Notes: generated by a model not told the origin, from the letters alone. A stretch of 50,079 nt of DNA from Rhodothermaceae bacterium (GCA_009841335.1 VXLY01000005.1:1-50079); one strand, 5' to 3'; shown: positions 8,082-17,867, numbered from the stretch's first letter. Numbers and translations: made by a program.

Positions 8082-8122
8082 ATTCGGCGTATATTTTCGC
8101 GTCATTAATACATCCCCCGCAT

Positions 8123-10378
8123 ATGATACGCATGCGAGTTTTATCGCTTGGTCTTTGTTTCCTGACATTCAGCGCTACCGCCCAGGTGCAGCGGACCCCC
8201 ATTGAAGCTGATGATTTGCTCAAAATCCAGCAAGTGGGTAATGTAGTTGCGGCGCCCAGCGGTCGTTACATAGCATATACGGTTCGTTCTATTGTCCCGG
8301 ATGAGGAAGCGGACTACAAGTACCAATCGCAGATATGGATGATCTCCGCGGGTGGATCAGAGCCTCCTCAGCAATTGACATTCAGTGAAGCAGGCGGAAC
8401 ATCGCCCGTTTGGCATCCAGACGGCGATCGTCTGACGTTTTTGCGCTCAGTGGATGGAAAAATGCAGCTTTTTGAAATATCCATTTACGGAGGGGAAGCT
8501 AGGCAGCTATTCAGTTTTGAACACGGGATCAGTAACCCACAGTGGTCACCAGATGGTCGATACATACTTTTCTCGGTCTCATTGACGAGAGAACAGGTTA
8601 CCGAGCTCACCGGATCTGATCCTGACTGGTCGGAGGAGCGACCGGGGAGACCCTCCTGGGAGGAGTATACCGCTGATCCAGCCCCGGACGGAGATCTGGC
8701 AAGTGTTCGAGCCTGGCTGAACAGGAACCGGGAAGAAGGCAATCCGCGTCTGTTGACGAGGCTTAATTTGCAGGGCGAACTGGACTTGTCCCCTGAACGT
8801 CGCTCACAACACTACTTCGTTGCAGATTTGACAGCGGATGAGCCTGAGGCCAGGATGGTTACCTCGGGGCATTATGGCTTCAGCGGTGCGACTTGGCTTT
8901 TGGACAACCGTCAGATCGTTGTTAGCGGTTACCCGGTAACCACGCAGCACCCCGACCGCGAGCGGGACCGCGACCTCTATCTTGTCGATGTGGAAACCAA
9001 ACGTGTACGGTTGCTGCTTGATATTGGGGGCTATCGACTGAGTTCTCCTACTGTATCTCCCAACGGGAGGTTTGTGACATTTCAGGCCACTAATCTTGGT
9101 GATCGCGGATACGCGCAGACGGAAGTGGGATACTTTGCGATTGACGGGCGCAGCCCTCCCGAAATGCTAACATTAGATTTTGATCGCAGCGTTCGGAATG
9201 TTCAGTGGTCGCATGATAACTGGTTTATTTACTTTACAGCACCGTCTGAGGGGGGAGTACCGCTTTATCGTGCATCTGTTAATGATGGTCGACCAGCATT
9301 GCCCACTTCCGAGCCGGTTGCAGATTCGTTGTTGGCTGACAGTCTGGAACAGCGTGCAAGGTCGTTCTTCTACCGCGGAGAGCTTGTTCACCGGGGATTA
9401 CCCGTAACACAGCTTACCGATAACGACAAGGGAGTTGGAAGCTATGATCTGACAACGGCTACGGCCTACATGGTGATGACGCAGGTTGTTAATCCGTCGG
9501 AGTTGTACACATCCCCGATGGATTTCGAATCACCGAGAGTGATAACGAGGCATAATCAGGAATGGCTCCAGGATAAGGCATTAAGTTTTCCAGCGGCTTT
9601 TCGGCTGCGACGGGATACAGTCGCGGTGCAGTACTGGGTGATGCCGCCTACCTTCCAGGTTCCTGGTCGAACCTATCCGCTGATGGTTGCTATTCATGGG
9701 GGACCTGCGTCAATGTGGGGTCCTGGCGAGGCCACCATGTGGCATGAGTTCCAGTTCATGGCTGCAAAAGGGTACGGACTCGTTTATTCCAACCCAAGGG
9801 GGTCTGGGGGTTACGGAAACGCTTTTCGTCGGGGCAATTACCAGGATTGGGGGGTAGGGCCGGCTGAGGATGTTTTGGCTGCGGCTAGCGAGGTTGCGAG
9901 GCGAAGTCGGTGGGTGAATACTGACCGGCAGGTTGTCACGGGGGGATCATACGCTGGATACCTAACAGCCTGGATTGTATCCCAGGACCACCGCTTCAAG
10001 GCTGCGGTAGCCCAGCGGGGGGTTTATGACCTATCCACCTTTTTTGGAGAAGGCAATGCATGGCGTCTTGTGCCAAATCACTTTGGAGGTTATCCCTGGG
10101 AGTCAGGTGTGCTTTTGCGTGCGAATTCTCCGATCACATTCGTAGATCAAATTCGAACTCCGCTTCTCATAATGCACGCCGACAACGATCTTCGAACGGG
10201 CGTGATTCAAAGCGAGGTACTGTACAAGAGTCTGAAGGTGCTTGGCCGACCGGTAGAGTATGTTCGGTACCCGGATGCAGGGCATGATCTTTCACGTACA
10301 GGAAATCCAAAACAGCGTATTGACCGACTGTTGCGCATTTGGGAATTCATGGAAAGGTATGCTGGAAGCGAATCCTAG
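8123..10378 (+). CDS. S9 family (prolyl oligopeptidase-type) peptidase
   Basis: This is a 751-residue exported serine peptidase of the acylaminoacyl/dipeptidyl-peptidase type. The signal peptide ends near FSATAQ. A beta-propeller region follows (about 40-420) with TolB/WD40-like PD40 motifs such as WHPDGDRL, WSPDGRYI and VSPNGRFV. The alpha/beta hydrolase domain begins near 500. The oxyanion-side motif AIHGGP is visible, then GGSYAGY with the nucleophile Ser609, Asp689 in HADNDLR and His721 in DAGHDLS, giving a complete triad. It probably digests peptides in the periplasm. The ATG at 8123 is used; an ATG at 8132 is also possible. The CPBP-type gene follows after 4 nt. Confidence 0.93.
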   Translation: MIRMRVLSLGLCFLTFSATAQVQRTPIEADDLLKIQQVGNVVAAPSGRYIAYTVRSIVPDEEADYKYQSQIWMISAGGSEPPQQLTFSEAGGTSPVWHPDGDRLTFLRSVDGKMQLFEISIYGGEARQLFSFEHGISNPQWSPDGRYILFSVSLTREQVTELTGSDPDWSEERPGRPSWEEYTADPAPDGDLASVRAWLNRNREEGNPRLLTRLNLQGELDLSPERRSQHYFVADLTADEPEARMVTSGHYGFSGATWLLDNRQIVVSGYPVTTQHPDRERDRDLYLVDVETKRVRLLLDIGGYRLSSPTVSPNGRFVTFQATNLGDRGYAQTEVGYFAIDGRSPPEMLTLDFDRSVRNVQWSHDNWFIYFTAPSEGGVPLYRASVNDGRPALPTSEPVADSLLADSLEQRARSFFYRGELVHRGLPVTQLTDNDKGVGSYDLTTATAYMVMTQVVNPSELYTSPMDFESPRVITRHNQEWLQDKALSFPAAFRLRRDTVAVQYWVMPPTFQVPGRTYPLMVAIHGGPASMWGPGEATMWHEFQFMAAKGYGLVYSNPRGSGGYGNAFRRGNYQDWGVGPAEDVLAAASEVARRSRWVNTDRQVVTGGSYAGYLTAWIVSQDHRFKAAVAQRGVYDLSTFFGEGNAWRLVPNHFGGYPWESGVLLRANSPITFVDQIRTPLLIMHADNDLRTGVIQSEVLYKSLKVLGRPVEYVRYPDAGHDLSRTGNPKQRIDRLLRIWEFMERYAGSES

Positions 10379-10382
10379 TTAG

Positions 10383-11144
10383 GTGTTTCGCACAGAGACA
10401 CGACGGTTCCTCAAGGCGCTGCGGTCAATGGACTTGCAGACGGTCACCGTGTTGACGCTTGCTGGGCTGTTACTGATTGTCACATTCAAGCTCGGAAGCC
10501 GCGACTTCTTTCTGGAGCAAGTGGCACCCCAAGGAACCCGACTACAGTCGTGGGCTTGGTGGTTTGTTGTCCAGGGGATTACAGGATTTGCAATTCCGGT
10601 GCTTATTCTGATGGTGGGGTTTCGCCAGAGGCCTGCGGCAATTGGTTTGGGGCTTGGTGACTGGAAGCTAGCGATAATACTTTTTGTTCTCTATCTACCA
10701 ATCGTCATTATTGGCACCTGGGTGCTCTCGGATGGACAGCTATTCCAGGCGGAATATCCTCATTACCGTGGAGCTGCGGAGTCGTGGTCAGTGTTTGCCG
10801 CCTATCATGCACTTTTCCTTTTTTACTGGATGGGTTGGGAGTACCTATGGAGAGGATTCATTTTGTTTGGAACGGCACGGACGTTTGGGCTGCATGCTAT
10901 ATTTGTCCAGGCAGTTCCATTTGCATTAATGCATATGCAGAAGCCTACGAGTGAACTGTTGCTATCTCTTGTGGGAGGAGTGGTTCTGGGCGCACTGGTC
11001 TGGCGCTGTCGCGCTTTCTGGATAGCAGTTCCGATACATTCGGTACAAATGCTGGCTCTGGACTTTTGGTGCAGTCTGCGTATTCGTACAGGAGCAAGTG
11101 GTTTTGGGATTGATGCCTTACGTACGGCATTCACAGGGATATAG
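10383..11144 (+). CDS. CPBP-type (Abi/Rce1-like) membrane protein
   Basis: This 253-residue protein has about seven hydrophobic helices. Three CPBP-like motifs appear in order: WEYLWRG (about 156-162) in place of the usual EExxxRG, FALMH (FxxxH) and a later VPIHSVQML His. CPBP proteins are intramembrane glutamic proteases related to Rce1. The first Glu of the EE pair is Trp here, so activity is uncertain. The frame opens with GTG at 10383, 4 nt after the S9 peptidase stop; an ATG at 10428 is the alternative start. Tight spacing suggests co-transcription with the peptidase. A hairpin terminator follows. Confidence 0.65.
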   Translation: MFRTETRRFLKALRSMDLQTVTVLTLAGLLLIVTFKLGSRDFFLEQVAPQGTRLQSWAWWFVVQGITGFAIPVLILMVGFRQRPAAIGLGLGDWKLAIILFVLYLPIVIIGTWVLSDGQLFQAEYPHYRGAAESWSVFAAYHALFLFYWMGWEYLWRGFILFGTARTFGLHAIFVQAVPFALMHMQKPTSELLLSLVGGVVLGALVWRCRAFWIAVPIHSVQMLALDFWCSLRIRTGASGFGIDALRTAFTGI

Positions 11145-11226
11145 CTGGCTGGGAAAAGGCGGTTCCCTGCGAGACGCATTCGCGATCTCCCCATTATTCG
11201 ATTGATCCCTCTACAACACATTTTCG

Positions 11227-11249
11227 GGGAGCGGGGAGCTCCCTTTATT
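11227..11249 (+). terminator. Putative intrinsic terminator after the CPBP gene
   Basis: The stem GGGAGC (11227-11232), loop GGGGA and GCTCCC (11238-11243) are followed by TTTATT. The stem is GC-rich with a short U-tract, placed about 80 nt after the CPBP stop. The U-tract overlaps the stop codon of the convergent M20 gene. Confidence 0.45.
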
Positions 11250-12552
11250 CGCTGTTTTGTTGGACCATATAGTCAACGGCCAGACTGGCGAGTGCTCGTA
11301 CCCCGGTCAGTAAAGCCGCCTCATCGGCAAAAAAGTAGGGAGAATGGTTTCTTGGGACGGTTGCCAGATCCGCGTCCGGCGGCGCCACGCCGAGAAAAAT
11401 AAATAACCCCGGCACTTCGTTGGCGAAGTAGGAAAAGTCTTCGGCTCCGGTAATTTTTGCAGTCTGCTTCACTGAATCAGACACGCGCTCCAGAGAAGGA
11501 AGCATCTGCATGGTTAACTCTGGGTCGTTCACGGTAACAGGGTATCCGTAGTCAATTTCAACTTCTGCAGTGGCCCCAGCACTGGTTGCGATGTGTTCAA
11601 CCGTATGCCGAATACGGCGCTCTATATCTCGGCGGACTTCGGGTAGGAATGTGCGTATTGTACCGGATAGCTCAACCTCGTCTGGAATGATGTTGCTGCG
11701 TACACCACCATGGAAAGTACCTATCGTGATGATGGAGGGTGTGGCAGTCACATCCAGTTGCCGGCTGGCGATTGTCTGCAATCCCAGGACAATTTGGCTG
11801 GCAACAACAATCGGGTCTACGCCTCCCCAGGGAACTGCTCCGTGAGTCTGCCGACCTGTGACCTTGATACGCATGGCATCTGAGCTGGCCATGAATGGGC
11901 CAGGCAGATAACTGATTTCGCCAACCCTGTTCGGCCATACATGCAATCCGAAAATGACCTCTGGTCGGGGATTCTCAAAGGCGCCCTCACGAAGCATGAG
12001 ATCTGCACCGCCTTCTTCACCGGCAGGCGCGCCTTCCTCCGCAGGTTGAAAGATGAATTTTACGGAGCCCGGCAGATCCTCTTTCATGGTTGAAAGGACA
12101 CTAGCGACGCCCATCAATATTGCCACATGGTTATCATGTCCACAGGCATGCATCACGCCAACGTCCATTCCGTTGTATGTTGTGCGGACTTTGGAGGCGA
12201 AGGGTAGGTCAACCATTTCGGTGACTGGCAGTGCATCCATATCTGCGCGAAGTGCGACGATTGGGCCCGGCTTACCCCCCTGCAGGAATCCGACGACTCC
12301 TGTATGTGCAACTTCGGTTCGCACCTCCATGCCAAGTGAGCGTAAGTGATCTGCGACAAGCGCAGCCGTCCGAAACTCGCGATTACTCAACTCAGGGTTA
12401 GCATGAATATCCCGGCGCCATTCAATCACATCGGATTCAATCGAAGTGGCGTGCGCGTCCAGCGCTTCATGAAGCGCACCCAGGTCCTGAGCCTGTACGG
12501 GCATGAGCCCGCCAACCAGGATGGTCAGACAAACGAAAAATCTTAGCATCAT
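11245..12552 (-). CDS. Secreted M20-family amidohydrolase
   Basis: This 435-residue metallo-amidohydrolase is of the M20D type (hippurate, IAA-amino acid or N-acyl-amino acid hydrolase). The signal peptide ends at about PVQAQ (residue 22), so the enzyme is periplasmic. Family motifs are RRDIHANPELSNREF (about 46-60), RADMDALPV, the metal-site MHACGHDNH, QPAEEG and LHVWP, in the usual order. The metal-binding Cys and His of HACGHD and the catalytic Glu of PAEEG are present. The likely role is to release amino acids from N-acyl or amide conjugates. The start overlaps the stop of the DUF5916 gene by 1 nt (TAATG), so the two are translationally coupled. Confidence 0.9.
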   Translation of the reverse strand: MMLRFFVCLTILVGGLMPVQAQDLGALHEALDAHATSIESDVIEWRRDIHANPELSNREFRTAALVADHLRSLGMEVRTEVAHTGVVGFLQGGKPGPIVALRADMDALPVTEMVDLPFASKVRTTYNGMDVGVMHACGHDNHVAILMGVASVLSTMKEDLPGSVKFIFQPAEEGAPAGEEGGADLMLREGAFENPRPEVIFGLHVWPNRVGEISYLPGPFMASSDAMRIKVTGRQTHGAVPWGGVDPIVVASQIVLGLQTIASRQLDVTATPSIITIGTFHGGVRSNIIPDEVELSGTIRTFLPEVRRDIERRIRHTVEHIATSAGATAEVEIDYGYPVTVNDPELTMQMLPSLERVSDSVKQTAKITGAEDFSYFANEVPGLFIFLGVAPPDADLATVPRNHSPYFFADEAALLTGVRALASLAVDYMVQQNSE

Positions 12553-14795
12553 TAGCGAAGTACGTTGAGGAGTCGGCTATACTTAACGGTGATCGTGCGT
12601 CCCAGGCTGTTATGGAACGGTTGACTAGATTCACTCACATCATTCAATACGACAAACAGGCCCGTATTTGCAGTCTGAAGCCAGCCAAGCCTCAGGTTGG
12701 CTGACCACAGGTCACCTATACTGTTGCTGTACTGAAACAGTCCCTGAACATATAGTCGGGGAGTAAACGAATATGAGATCCGTGTCTGAACTAGGTTGAT
12801 CACAAAGTCTCCGCCGGGCAAGCGAACATCATTATGTGACCAGTCAAATTCTGTGGTGAGTGCTTCATTGGCCCGAATGCGCAGCGTAGTTGATACATTC
12901 CGGCGCGTACCACCGAAGAAGCCACCCAGAACAGCACGTGAGCTGATACTTATCTTGCGCCCCTGGTTCGTAATGAGTACAAGTTGGGCTTCACGGTGAT
13001 CATAGGTGCCAGCGGGTATACGTACCTTACCTGAGATCTCAAAGTCTTCCTGAACGCCCTCGCGTGTGAGATTGATACCGGTGTGGACCTCAAACCCGCT
13101 TTTCCATTCCCAATGGTTGTCGATATGCCAGCGTCCTCCTTCTTGAAATCCTGCAAAATCCCAATAGCCCTGATAGCTCACATGAGGACGCAGTTCCAAC
13201 AAGCCGAGCGAGTTTTCCGGCCGCCAGGCGTAGAGTACGAGGCCGGTAATTTTCCTGTATTCGTTACTCCGTCGCAGGAAGCCGATTCCTGGATTGAAAT
13301 CTTCGGCGACTTCGGTAAAGGTCCCGTTGATTCGCCACACGTTCGAGACATAGTCGGCATTGATATTATAGGCATGTTCTGCCCCTTCTAGGTGCGGCGA
13401 AAATGTTCGTGCGACAAAGCCAGAGATGGTTGCAAATTCCCCAATCCCCCATCGTCCGTCCACGGCTACAGCCTGATTATCTTCTTCTAACGGTGTGGCA
13501 TCTCCTGCATCCCTATGCAGGCGGCTTGTTGCCATGACGCCGACCGCGGAGCGATTCGCTAGGTCTTTACGGATGCGCGCAACGGAAAAATTTGTCCCGG
13601 CAGCAGCTCCCTGAACTTCACGGGTTTGCATGGTAAGGAGTCCTACATTTACGCCGGCCATTTGCCCTGAAAGCCGTGTGCCTCCTAGGATCGGGATCAC
13701 TTCTCCACTCGGACCGATGCCTATTCGTCGACTGAAAAAGAGTTCAACTTCCTGTCCGCTGAACTCGGAAACACCAATGGAAAAGAGTCCTGCATTTTCC
13801 AGGAAAAATGGACGTTTCTCCGGGAAGAAGAGGTTGAATCGATCCAGGTTAACCTGTTGTTCGTCCACCTCAACCTGTGCAAAGTCGGTATTGTAACTAG
13901 CGTCCAGCGTGAGACTCGGTGTAACACTATACTTGAGGTCCAGGCCAAGATCGCCGGAGGTTTCCACGTGACGGTCTCCCGGCTCAAATGTCCGTGTTAC
14001 CTGTCCGAGTGTGTACGGTACAACCTGGAGGTTTCGAGGCTGAGGTACGGTCAGTCCGCTGACACGGCCTGCCTGTGATACTCTGCTAAGCTGGTGCTGG
14101 CGGGGCATGCGCGTCCAAAAAGCACGTTCATTACGTCGGCGGATATTTCGCTGGAAGTTTATGCCCCATGTCTGCTGTCGTGAAGCAGGAAAGCGAATGG
14201 TTCGAAAAGGGATCTCAAACTCGGCGCTCCAGCCTTCGTCCGTGATGCTTGTCTGAACATCCCAGGATCCGTCCCAGTTGATATTGAAGCCGCCACCACT
14301 GCCCGCTTGTTGCCGTGCACCAAATCCGCCCTGACCCTCCTTGGTCACCTGAGCGTCGTACTCGATCCCTGCGGGATTTGTACCGAAGACGAAGCCATTC
14401 TGTCCGTCCAGAAATGTGTCAAGGATCATCTGAAAACTATCGGTCTCATCAAGAGGTGCATCGCGCCGGGTATCAGAAACAATGATCGCTTCTGGTTCAC
14501 GATCGTAGCATATGACACCGACATAGAGTGCACGATCAGTGTAAACCAGGTATACTTCGGTACGCTCGCTTGCCGGTTGCCCCTCCTGCGGTGTAGTTTG
14601 CCAGAATTGACTAATGGGAACGGTCTGTGAGTAAGCAGGATCACCGATGACGAGGCCATCCAGCACGGGAGCCACTTCTGTATGCACCGCAGCTGAAGTC
14701 GGTACAGGCTCGTCTGGTGCACCGGGCATTGAGTATTGCGCGTTGACGGTAACAGCCAGTGGAAGAAATGCCAAAAGATAGACGAACAGACGCAT
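12552..14795 (-). CDS. DUF5916 outer-membrane protein with N-terminal CBM9-like domain
   Basis: This 747-residue protein has a signal peptide (MRLFVYLLAFLP to VNAQ). An N-terminal domain of about 180 residues resembles the carbohydrate-binding family 9 fold (VYLVYTDRALYVGVICYD, then FQMILDTFLDGQNGF). A long beta-strand-rich region follows with the DUF5916 marks NFQRNIRRRNERAFW and FFPEKRPFFLEN, probably a membrane barrel. Proteins of this type are frequent in the FCB group, and their role is not established; glycan or peptide uptake is a common guess. I start at the ATG at 14795, directly before the signal peptide. The frame extends upstream to 14879 but without signal-like sequence at its start. 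The M20 enzyme follows with a 1-nt overlap. Confidence 0.85.
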   Translation of the reverse strand: MRLFVYLLAFLPLAVTVNAQYSMPGAPDEPVPTSAAVHTEVAPVLDGLVIGDPAYSQTVPISQFWQTTPQEGQPASERTEVYLVYTDRALYVGVICYDREPEAIIVSDTRRDAPLDETDSFQMILDTFLDGQNGFVFGTNPAGIEYDAQVTKEGQGGFGARQQAGSGGGFNINWDGSWDVQTSITDEGWSAEFEIPFRTIRFPASRQQTWGINFQRNIRRRNERAFWTRMPRQHQLSRVSQAGRVSGLTVPQPRNLQVVPYTLGQVTRTFEPGDRHVETSGDLGLDLKYSVTPSLTLDASYNTDFAQVEVDEQQVNLDRFNLFFPEKRPFFLENAGLFSIGVSEFSGQEVELFFSRRIGIGPSGEVIPILGGTRLSGQMAGVNVGLLTMQTREVQGAAAGTNFSVARIRKDLANRSAVGVMATSRLHRDAGDATPLEEDNQAVAVDGRWGIGEFATISGFVARTFSPHLEGAEHAYNINADYVSNVWRINGTFTEVAEDFNPGIGFLRRSNEYRKITGLVLYAWRPENSLGLLELRPHVSYQGYWDFAGFQEGGRWHIDNHWEWKSGFEVHTGINLTREGVQEDFEISGKVRIPAGTYDHREAQLVLITNQGRKISISSRAVLGGFFGGTRRNVSTTLRIRANEALTTEFDWSHNDVRLPGGDFVINLVQTRISYSFTPRLYVQGLFQYSNSIGDLWSANLRLGWLQTANTGLFVVLNDVSESSQPFHNSLGRTITVKYSRLLNVLR

Positions 14796-14894
14796 GCTCC
14801 CCGGATAACTGAATAAGTTTAAGAATAAGATATTACAACCTATTTTGGGTAGTTTCAGTCTGTTGGACACTTTTATCATTAGTCAACCTGTCAG

Positions 14895-16292
14895 ATGAAA
14901 AGTAGACAGAAACGTATATGGGGCGGCCGCTTCACAGAAGATACGGATGCGCTGGTACAGACATTCGGCGCTTCGGTAGACATTGACAAGCGAATGGCAC
15001 TGGAGGATATAGACGGTTCAATTGCGCACGCATCGATGCTCATGGCACAAGGGATCTTGACCGAAGAGGAACTTGGTTCTATTCACGCGGGCTTAGAGGC
15101 TATTAGGGAAGATATTCTCGCGGGGGAATTCGCGTGGGATGTCGCACTTGAGGATGTGCACATGAATATTGAGCATGAGCTTACCAAGCGCATTGGTCCA
15201 TTGGGTGGAAAGCTGCATACGGCGCGGAGTCGTAATGATCAGGTCGCTACGGATTTACGTCTCTGGTTGCGAAGAGCGGGCAGGCAGATTGGCATAGAGC
15301 TACGCACGGTTCGGGCAGCATTGGTAGATCTTGCCGAGGCGCATATGGGGGTGATTATGCCGGGCTACACCCATCTTCAAGTAGCGCAGCCAATCCTTCT
15401 CTCTCACCACCTGATGGCTTATTGCGCGATGTTCTCTAGGGATGCGGAGCGTTTATCTCAGACCTTGGCGCGGATGAACTATTCCCCGCTTGGTGCTGGA
15501 GCACTGGCAGGAACAGGATTTAGTATTGATCGGCACGCAACGGCTCACCAGTTGGGGTTTGAGGGGGTGATTCTGAATTCAATGGACGCAGTGAGTGATC
15601 GGGATTTTGTTTTGGATTTTCTATCGTTCTGCAGTATCACGATGGTGCATTTGTCCCGCTTGAGTGAAGAACTCATTCTGTGGTCCAGTCAGGAGTTTGG
15701 TTTCGTTACGTTACCGGACAGTCACACTACGGGTAGCAGCATTATGCCTCAGAAGAAAAACCCGGATATGTGCGAACTAATCCGGGGGAAGACCGGTCGG
15801 GTGTGTGGTAGTCTTATGGCACTGCTTATGACCATGAAGGGACTGCCATTGACGTACAACAAGGATATGCAGGAGGATAAGGAGGGTGTGTTTGATGCAG
15901 TTGACACCGTCCAGTCATCCCTGAGAATATATTCAAGTATGCTTGCCGGTATTGAAGTGCATGCGGATCGAATGAGGGCAGCAGCAGGGGCTGCGTTTAG
16001 CAATGCTACGGATCTGGCAGACTATTTGGCACGAAAAGGTCTCCCATTTCGTGAAGCTCATGATGTAGTGGGGCGACTTGTAGCGATTTGCCTAGAGGAA
16101 GGGGTTTCTCTGGAATCATTGCCAGTTGAAAGAATGCAAGTAGTAAGCGCTCTGATCGAGTCGGATGTAGTGGACTGTCTACATCTGGATGCAGTTGTTA
16201 ACGCACGTAACAGCTTCGGCGGAACAGCGGCAATAGAAGTTGAGCGTCAAATTGAGCTTGCTCGGGAGGAATTAGCAGTAGAGGACTGGTGA
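14895..16292 (+). CDS. argH: Argininosuccinate lyase
   Basis: The enzyme cleaves argininosuccinate into arginine and fumarate, the last step of arginine synthesis, in the cytoplasm. The 465-residue protein starts with the typical WGGRFTEDTD and contains LHTARSRNDQVATDLRLW (about 108-125), the TAHQLGF region and the fumarase/lyase superfamily signature GSSIMPQKKNPD (about 280-291). The catalytic Ser of the mobile loop lies in this signature. The start ATG lies 100 nt from the divergent DUF5916 start, and no Shine-Dalgarno sequence is seen. No other arg genes are in the window. Confidence 0.97.
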   Translation: MKSRQKRIWGGRFTEDTDALVQTFGASVDIDKRMALEDIDGSIAHASMLMAQGILTEEELGSIHAGLEAIREDILAGEFAWDVALEDVHMNIEHELTKRIGPLGGKLHTARSRNDQVATDLRLWLRRAGRQIGIELRTVRAALVDLAEAHMGVIMPGYTHLQVAQPILLSHHLMAYCAMFSRDAERLSQTLARMNYSPLGAGALAGTGFSIDRHATAHQLGFEGVILNSMDAVSDRDFVLDFLSFCSITMVHLSRLSEELILWSSQEFGFVTLPDSHTTGSSIMPQKKNPDMCELIRGKTGRVCGSLMALLMTMKGLPLTYNKDMQEDKEGVFDAVDTVQSSLRIYSSMLAGIEVHADRMRAAAGAAFSNATDLADYLARKGLPFREAHDVVGRLVAICLEEGVSLESLPVERMQVVSALIESDVVDCLHLDAVVNARNSFGGTAAIEVERQIELAREELAVEDW

Positions 16293-16436
16293 GCGACAAT
16301 TGGTTCTGCCCCGCGCTAGCTGGTAGTTCAGTGGCTTGTGAGATTGTCTTTCCGACCTAGTATATGAGGCGGACAGTGCAAATCGAAGAAACCAACAGGA
16401 AAACATCCCCTCACTGGCGAGAAGAGTTGGGGAGGG

Positions 16437-16451
16437 CATGTCCAAGACATG
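16437..16451. other. Perfect hairpin between convergent genes
   Basis: CATGTC, a CAA loop and GACATG form a perfect 6-bp stem in the 196-nt gap between argH and the convergent exporter gene. No U-run follows on either strand, so it is only a weak terminator candidate. Nothing else is evident in this gap. Confidence 0.3.
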
Positions 16452-16488
16452 AACAATGGAGCCAAGCTATCACCGGCAACAGCGTTGG

Positions 16489-17595
16489 TTATGCTTCGGC
16501 TTCCTTTGTTTCCTCCTGGTTAGAGGCCCCGTTAACGGAGCCCATAAGCACTGCAATCGGGCGTAAACCATCAATATTTTCAAAGAAAATCTTGATCGTT
16601 GCCGTTAGAGGGACTGCCAGAATCATACCCGCAACACCCCAGAGCCACCCCCAGAAGATTAGGGATACGATGACCAGTACTGGGCTCAGGTTCAGACTGA
16701 AGGCCATAAGCCGAGGATCAACAACATTTCCCATCACCATCTGGATCAACCACATTACCAACGCTGCAATAATCGGGGTGGTCAGGCCAGGGAACTGAAG
16801 GAGTGCAAATCCGAATGGAAGAATGACGGCAACAAACGAGCCGATATTTGGAATATAGTTCAACAGAAAGGCTAGAAATCCCCAAAAAACTGGATAGTCA
16901 ACTCCAAAAATCCAGAGTGCCAGGAAAATCAAAAACCCGGTCCCCAAGCTGACGAGCGTTTTGGCTACCAGATACTGACGAACCTGCTGACTGATATTGT
17001 CGGTAACAGCGTTAATGCGTTCTGCAATGTGCGCCGGGTACGCTTTCAGGACTTTCACTTTCAGCTCTCCACTGCTAGCTAGGATGAATAGCATGAAGAG
17101 GAGAACCAGAAAGGTATTGCCGGCAAACGTGAATGCTTCACCAATGCCGCCCTGCAGAAGCCGGGTAATGATTGAGGGATCAACAACTTGATTCAAGTCT
17201 AGGCGTCCCTCCGCCAGCCCTAATGCGGCTGCAGATTGTTGCAGGAGTTCCTCAACATCTGCTACAACCCTATCAATGCGGTCCATATAGACCTCTGTGG
17301 CATCTATCAGCGATTCAGCACTTGAGTAAACGATATACCCAACGACGGTAGCCGCTGCAGCCAGTGTAATAAAAACCACGATCAGGGCAACTGCAATCGG
17401 GATGCGACGGGCCTTTAGATAGAGTACGATGGGCTGGAAGATGAACGAAAGCAACAACGCCACAGAGAAGGGCACAAGAACGCTACGAAGTTCAAGCAGG
17501 GTTACCCCTACGAAGAATGCCGCAATCAGCCCCAGCAGCCCGGAAACGAGTCCCTGGGGTTTAATATTGGACAGGTTTGTTTTCAGACCAGCCAC
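16489..17595 (-). CDS. AI-2E family transporter (YdiK/TqsA/PerM-like)
   Basis: This 368-residue inner-membrane protein has two N-terminal helices, a soluble helical segment (about 90-150, with MDRIDRVVADVEELLQQ) and a second set of helices. The family pattern is clear in FLAFLLNYIPNIGSFVAVIL (about 238-257), the loop GNVVDPRL and the final WGWLWGVAGMILAVPL. Members export small molecules or ions; autoinducer-2 export is documented for TqsA only, so the cargo here is unknown. The frame opens with GTG at 17595 and no ATG lies near. The tail is charged (EETKEAEA). It follows the GlsB/YeaQ-type gene by 23 nt. Confidence 0.9.
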   Translation of the reverse strand: MAGLKTNLSNIKPQGLVSGLLGLIAAFFVGVTLLELRSVLVPFSVALLLSFIFQPIVLYLKARRIPIAVALIVVFITLAAAATVVGYIVYSSAESLIDATEVYMDRIDRVVADVEELLQQSAAALGLAEGRLDLNQVVDPSIITRLLQGGIGEAFTFAGNTFLVLLFMLFILASSGELKVKVLKAYPAHIAERINAVTDNISQQVRQYLVAKTLVSLGTGFLIFLALWIFGVDYPVFWGFLAFLLNYIPNIGSFVAVILPFGFALLQFPGLTTPIIAALVMWLIQMVMGNVVDPRLMAFSLNLSPVLVIVSLIFWGWLWGVAGMILAVPLTATIKIFFENIDGLRPIAVLMGSVNGASNQEETKEAEA

Positions 17596-17618
17596 TTGTC
17601 TCTAAGTTGCTAAGCGGT

Positions 17619-17867
17619 TCATTTGCGGATACGCTCGATGAGCCAGATTACAAACATTGAACCAAGCACAGCAACGAGTATGCTGCGCCAGTCAAACCCA
17701 CTCACGCCCACACCGAAAAATGCACTGCCGGCCCAACCCCCGAGGAGTCCGCCCGCTATACCCACAAGCATTGTGGAAAGCAAACTGCGACCTTGCCGGC
17801 CGGGATAAATCCATTTGGCTAGTGCACCGGCAATGAGTCCAAAAACAGCCCAACTGAGAATCCCCAT
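17619..17867 (-). CDS. GlsB/YeaQ/YmgE family small membrane protein
   Basis: This 82-residue protein has three hydrophobic, Gly-rich segments. The family signature runs from MGILSWAVFGLIAGALAKWI at the N-terminus through GLLGGWAGSAFFG in the middle to a C-terminal helix ending IERIRK. Members are often called transglycosylase-associated or general-stress membrane proteins and have no defined biochemical role. It starts at an ATG at 17867 and lies 23 nt before the exporter gene in the same direction. The 80-nt gap upstream to the PorV-like gene shows no clear terminator. Confidence 0.9.
   Translation of the reverse strand: MGILSWAVFGLIAGALAKWIYPGRQGRSLLSTMLVGIAGGLLGGWAGSAFFGVGVSGFDWRSILVAVLGSMFVIWLIERIRK

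Noticed and set aside
16364..16798. 144-codon plus-strand frame starting in the argH to exporter gap
   Set aside because: Mostly antisense to the AI-2E gene with low-complexity basic sequence; no family motif.
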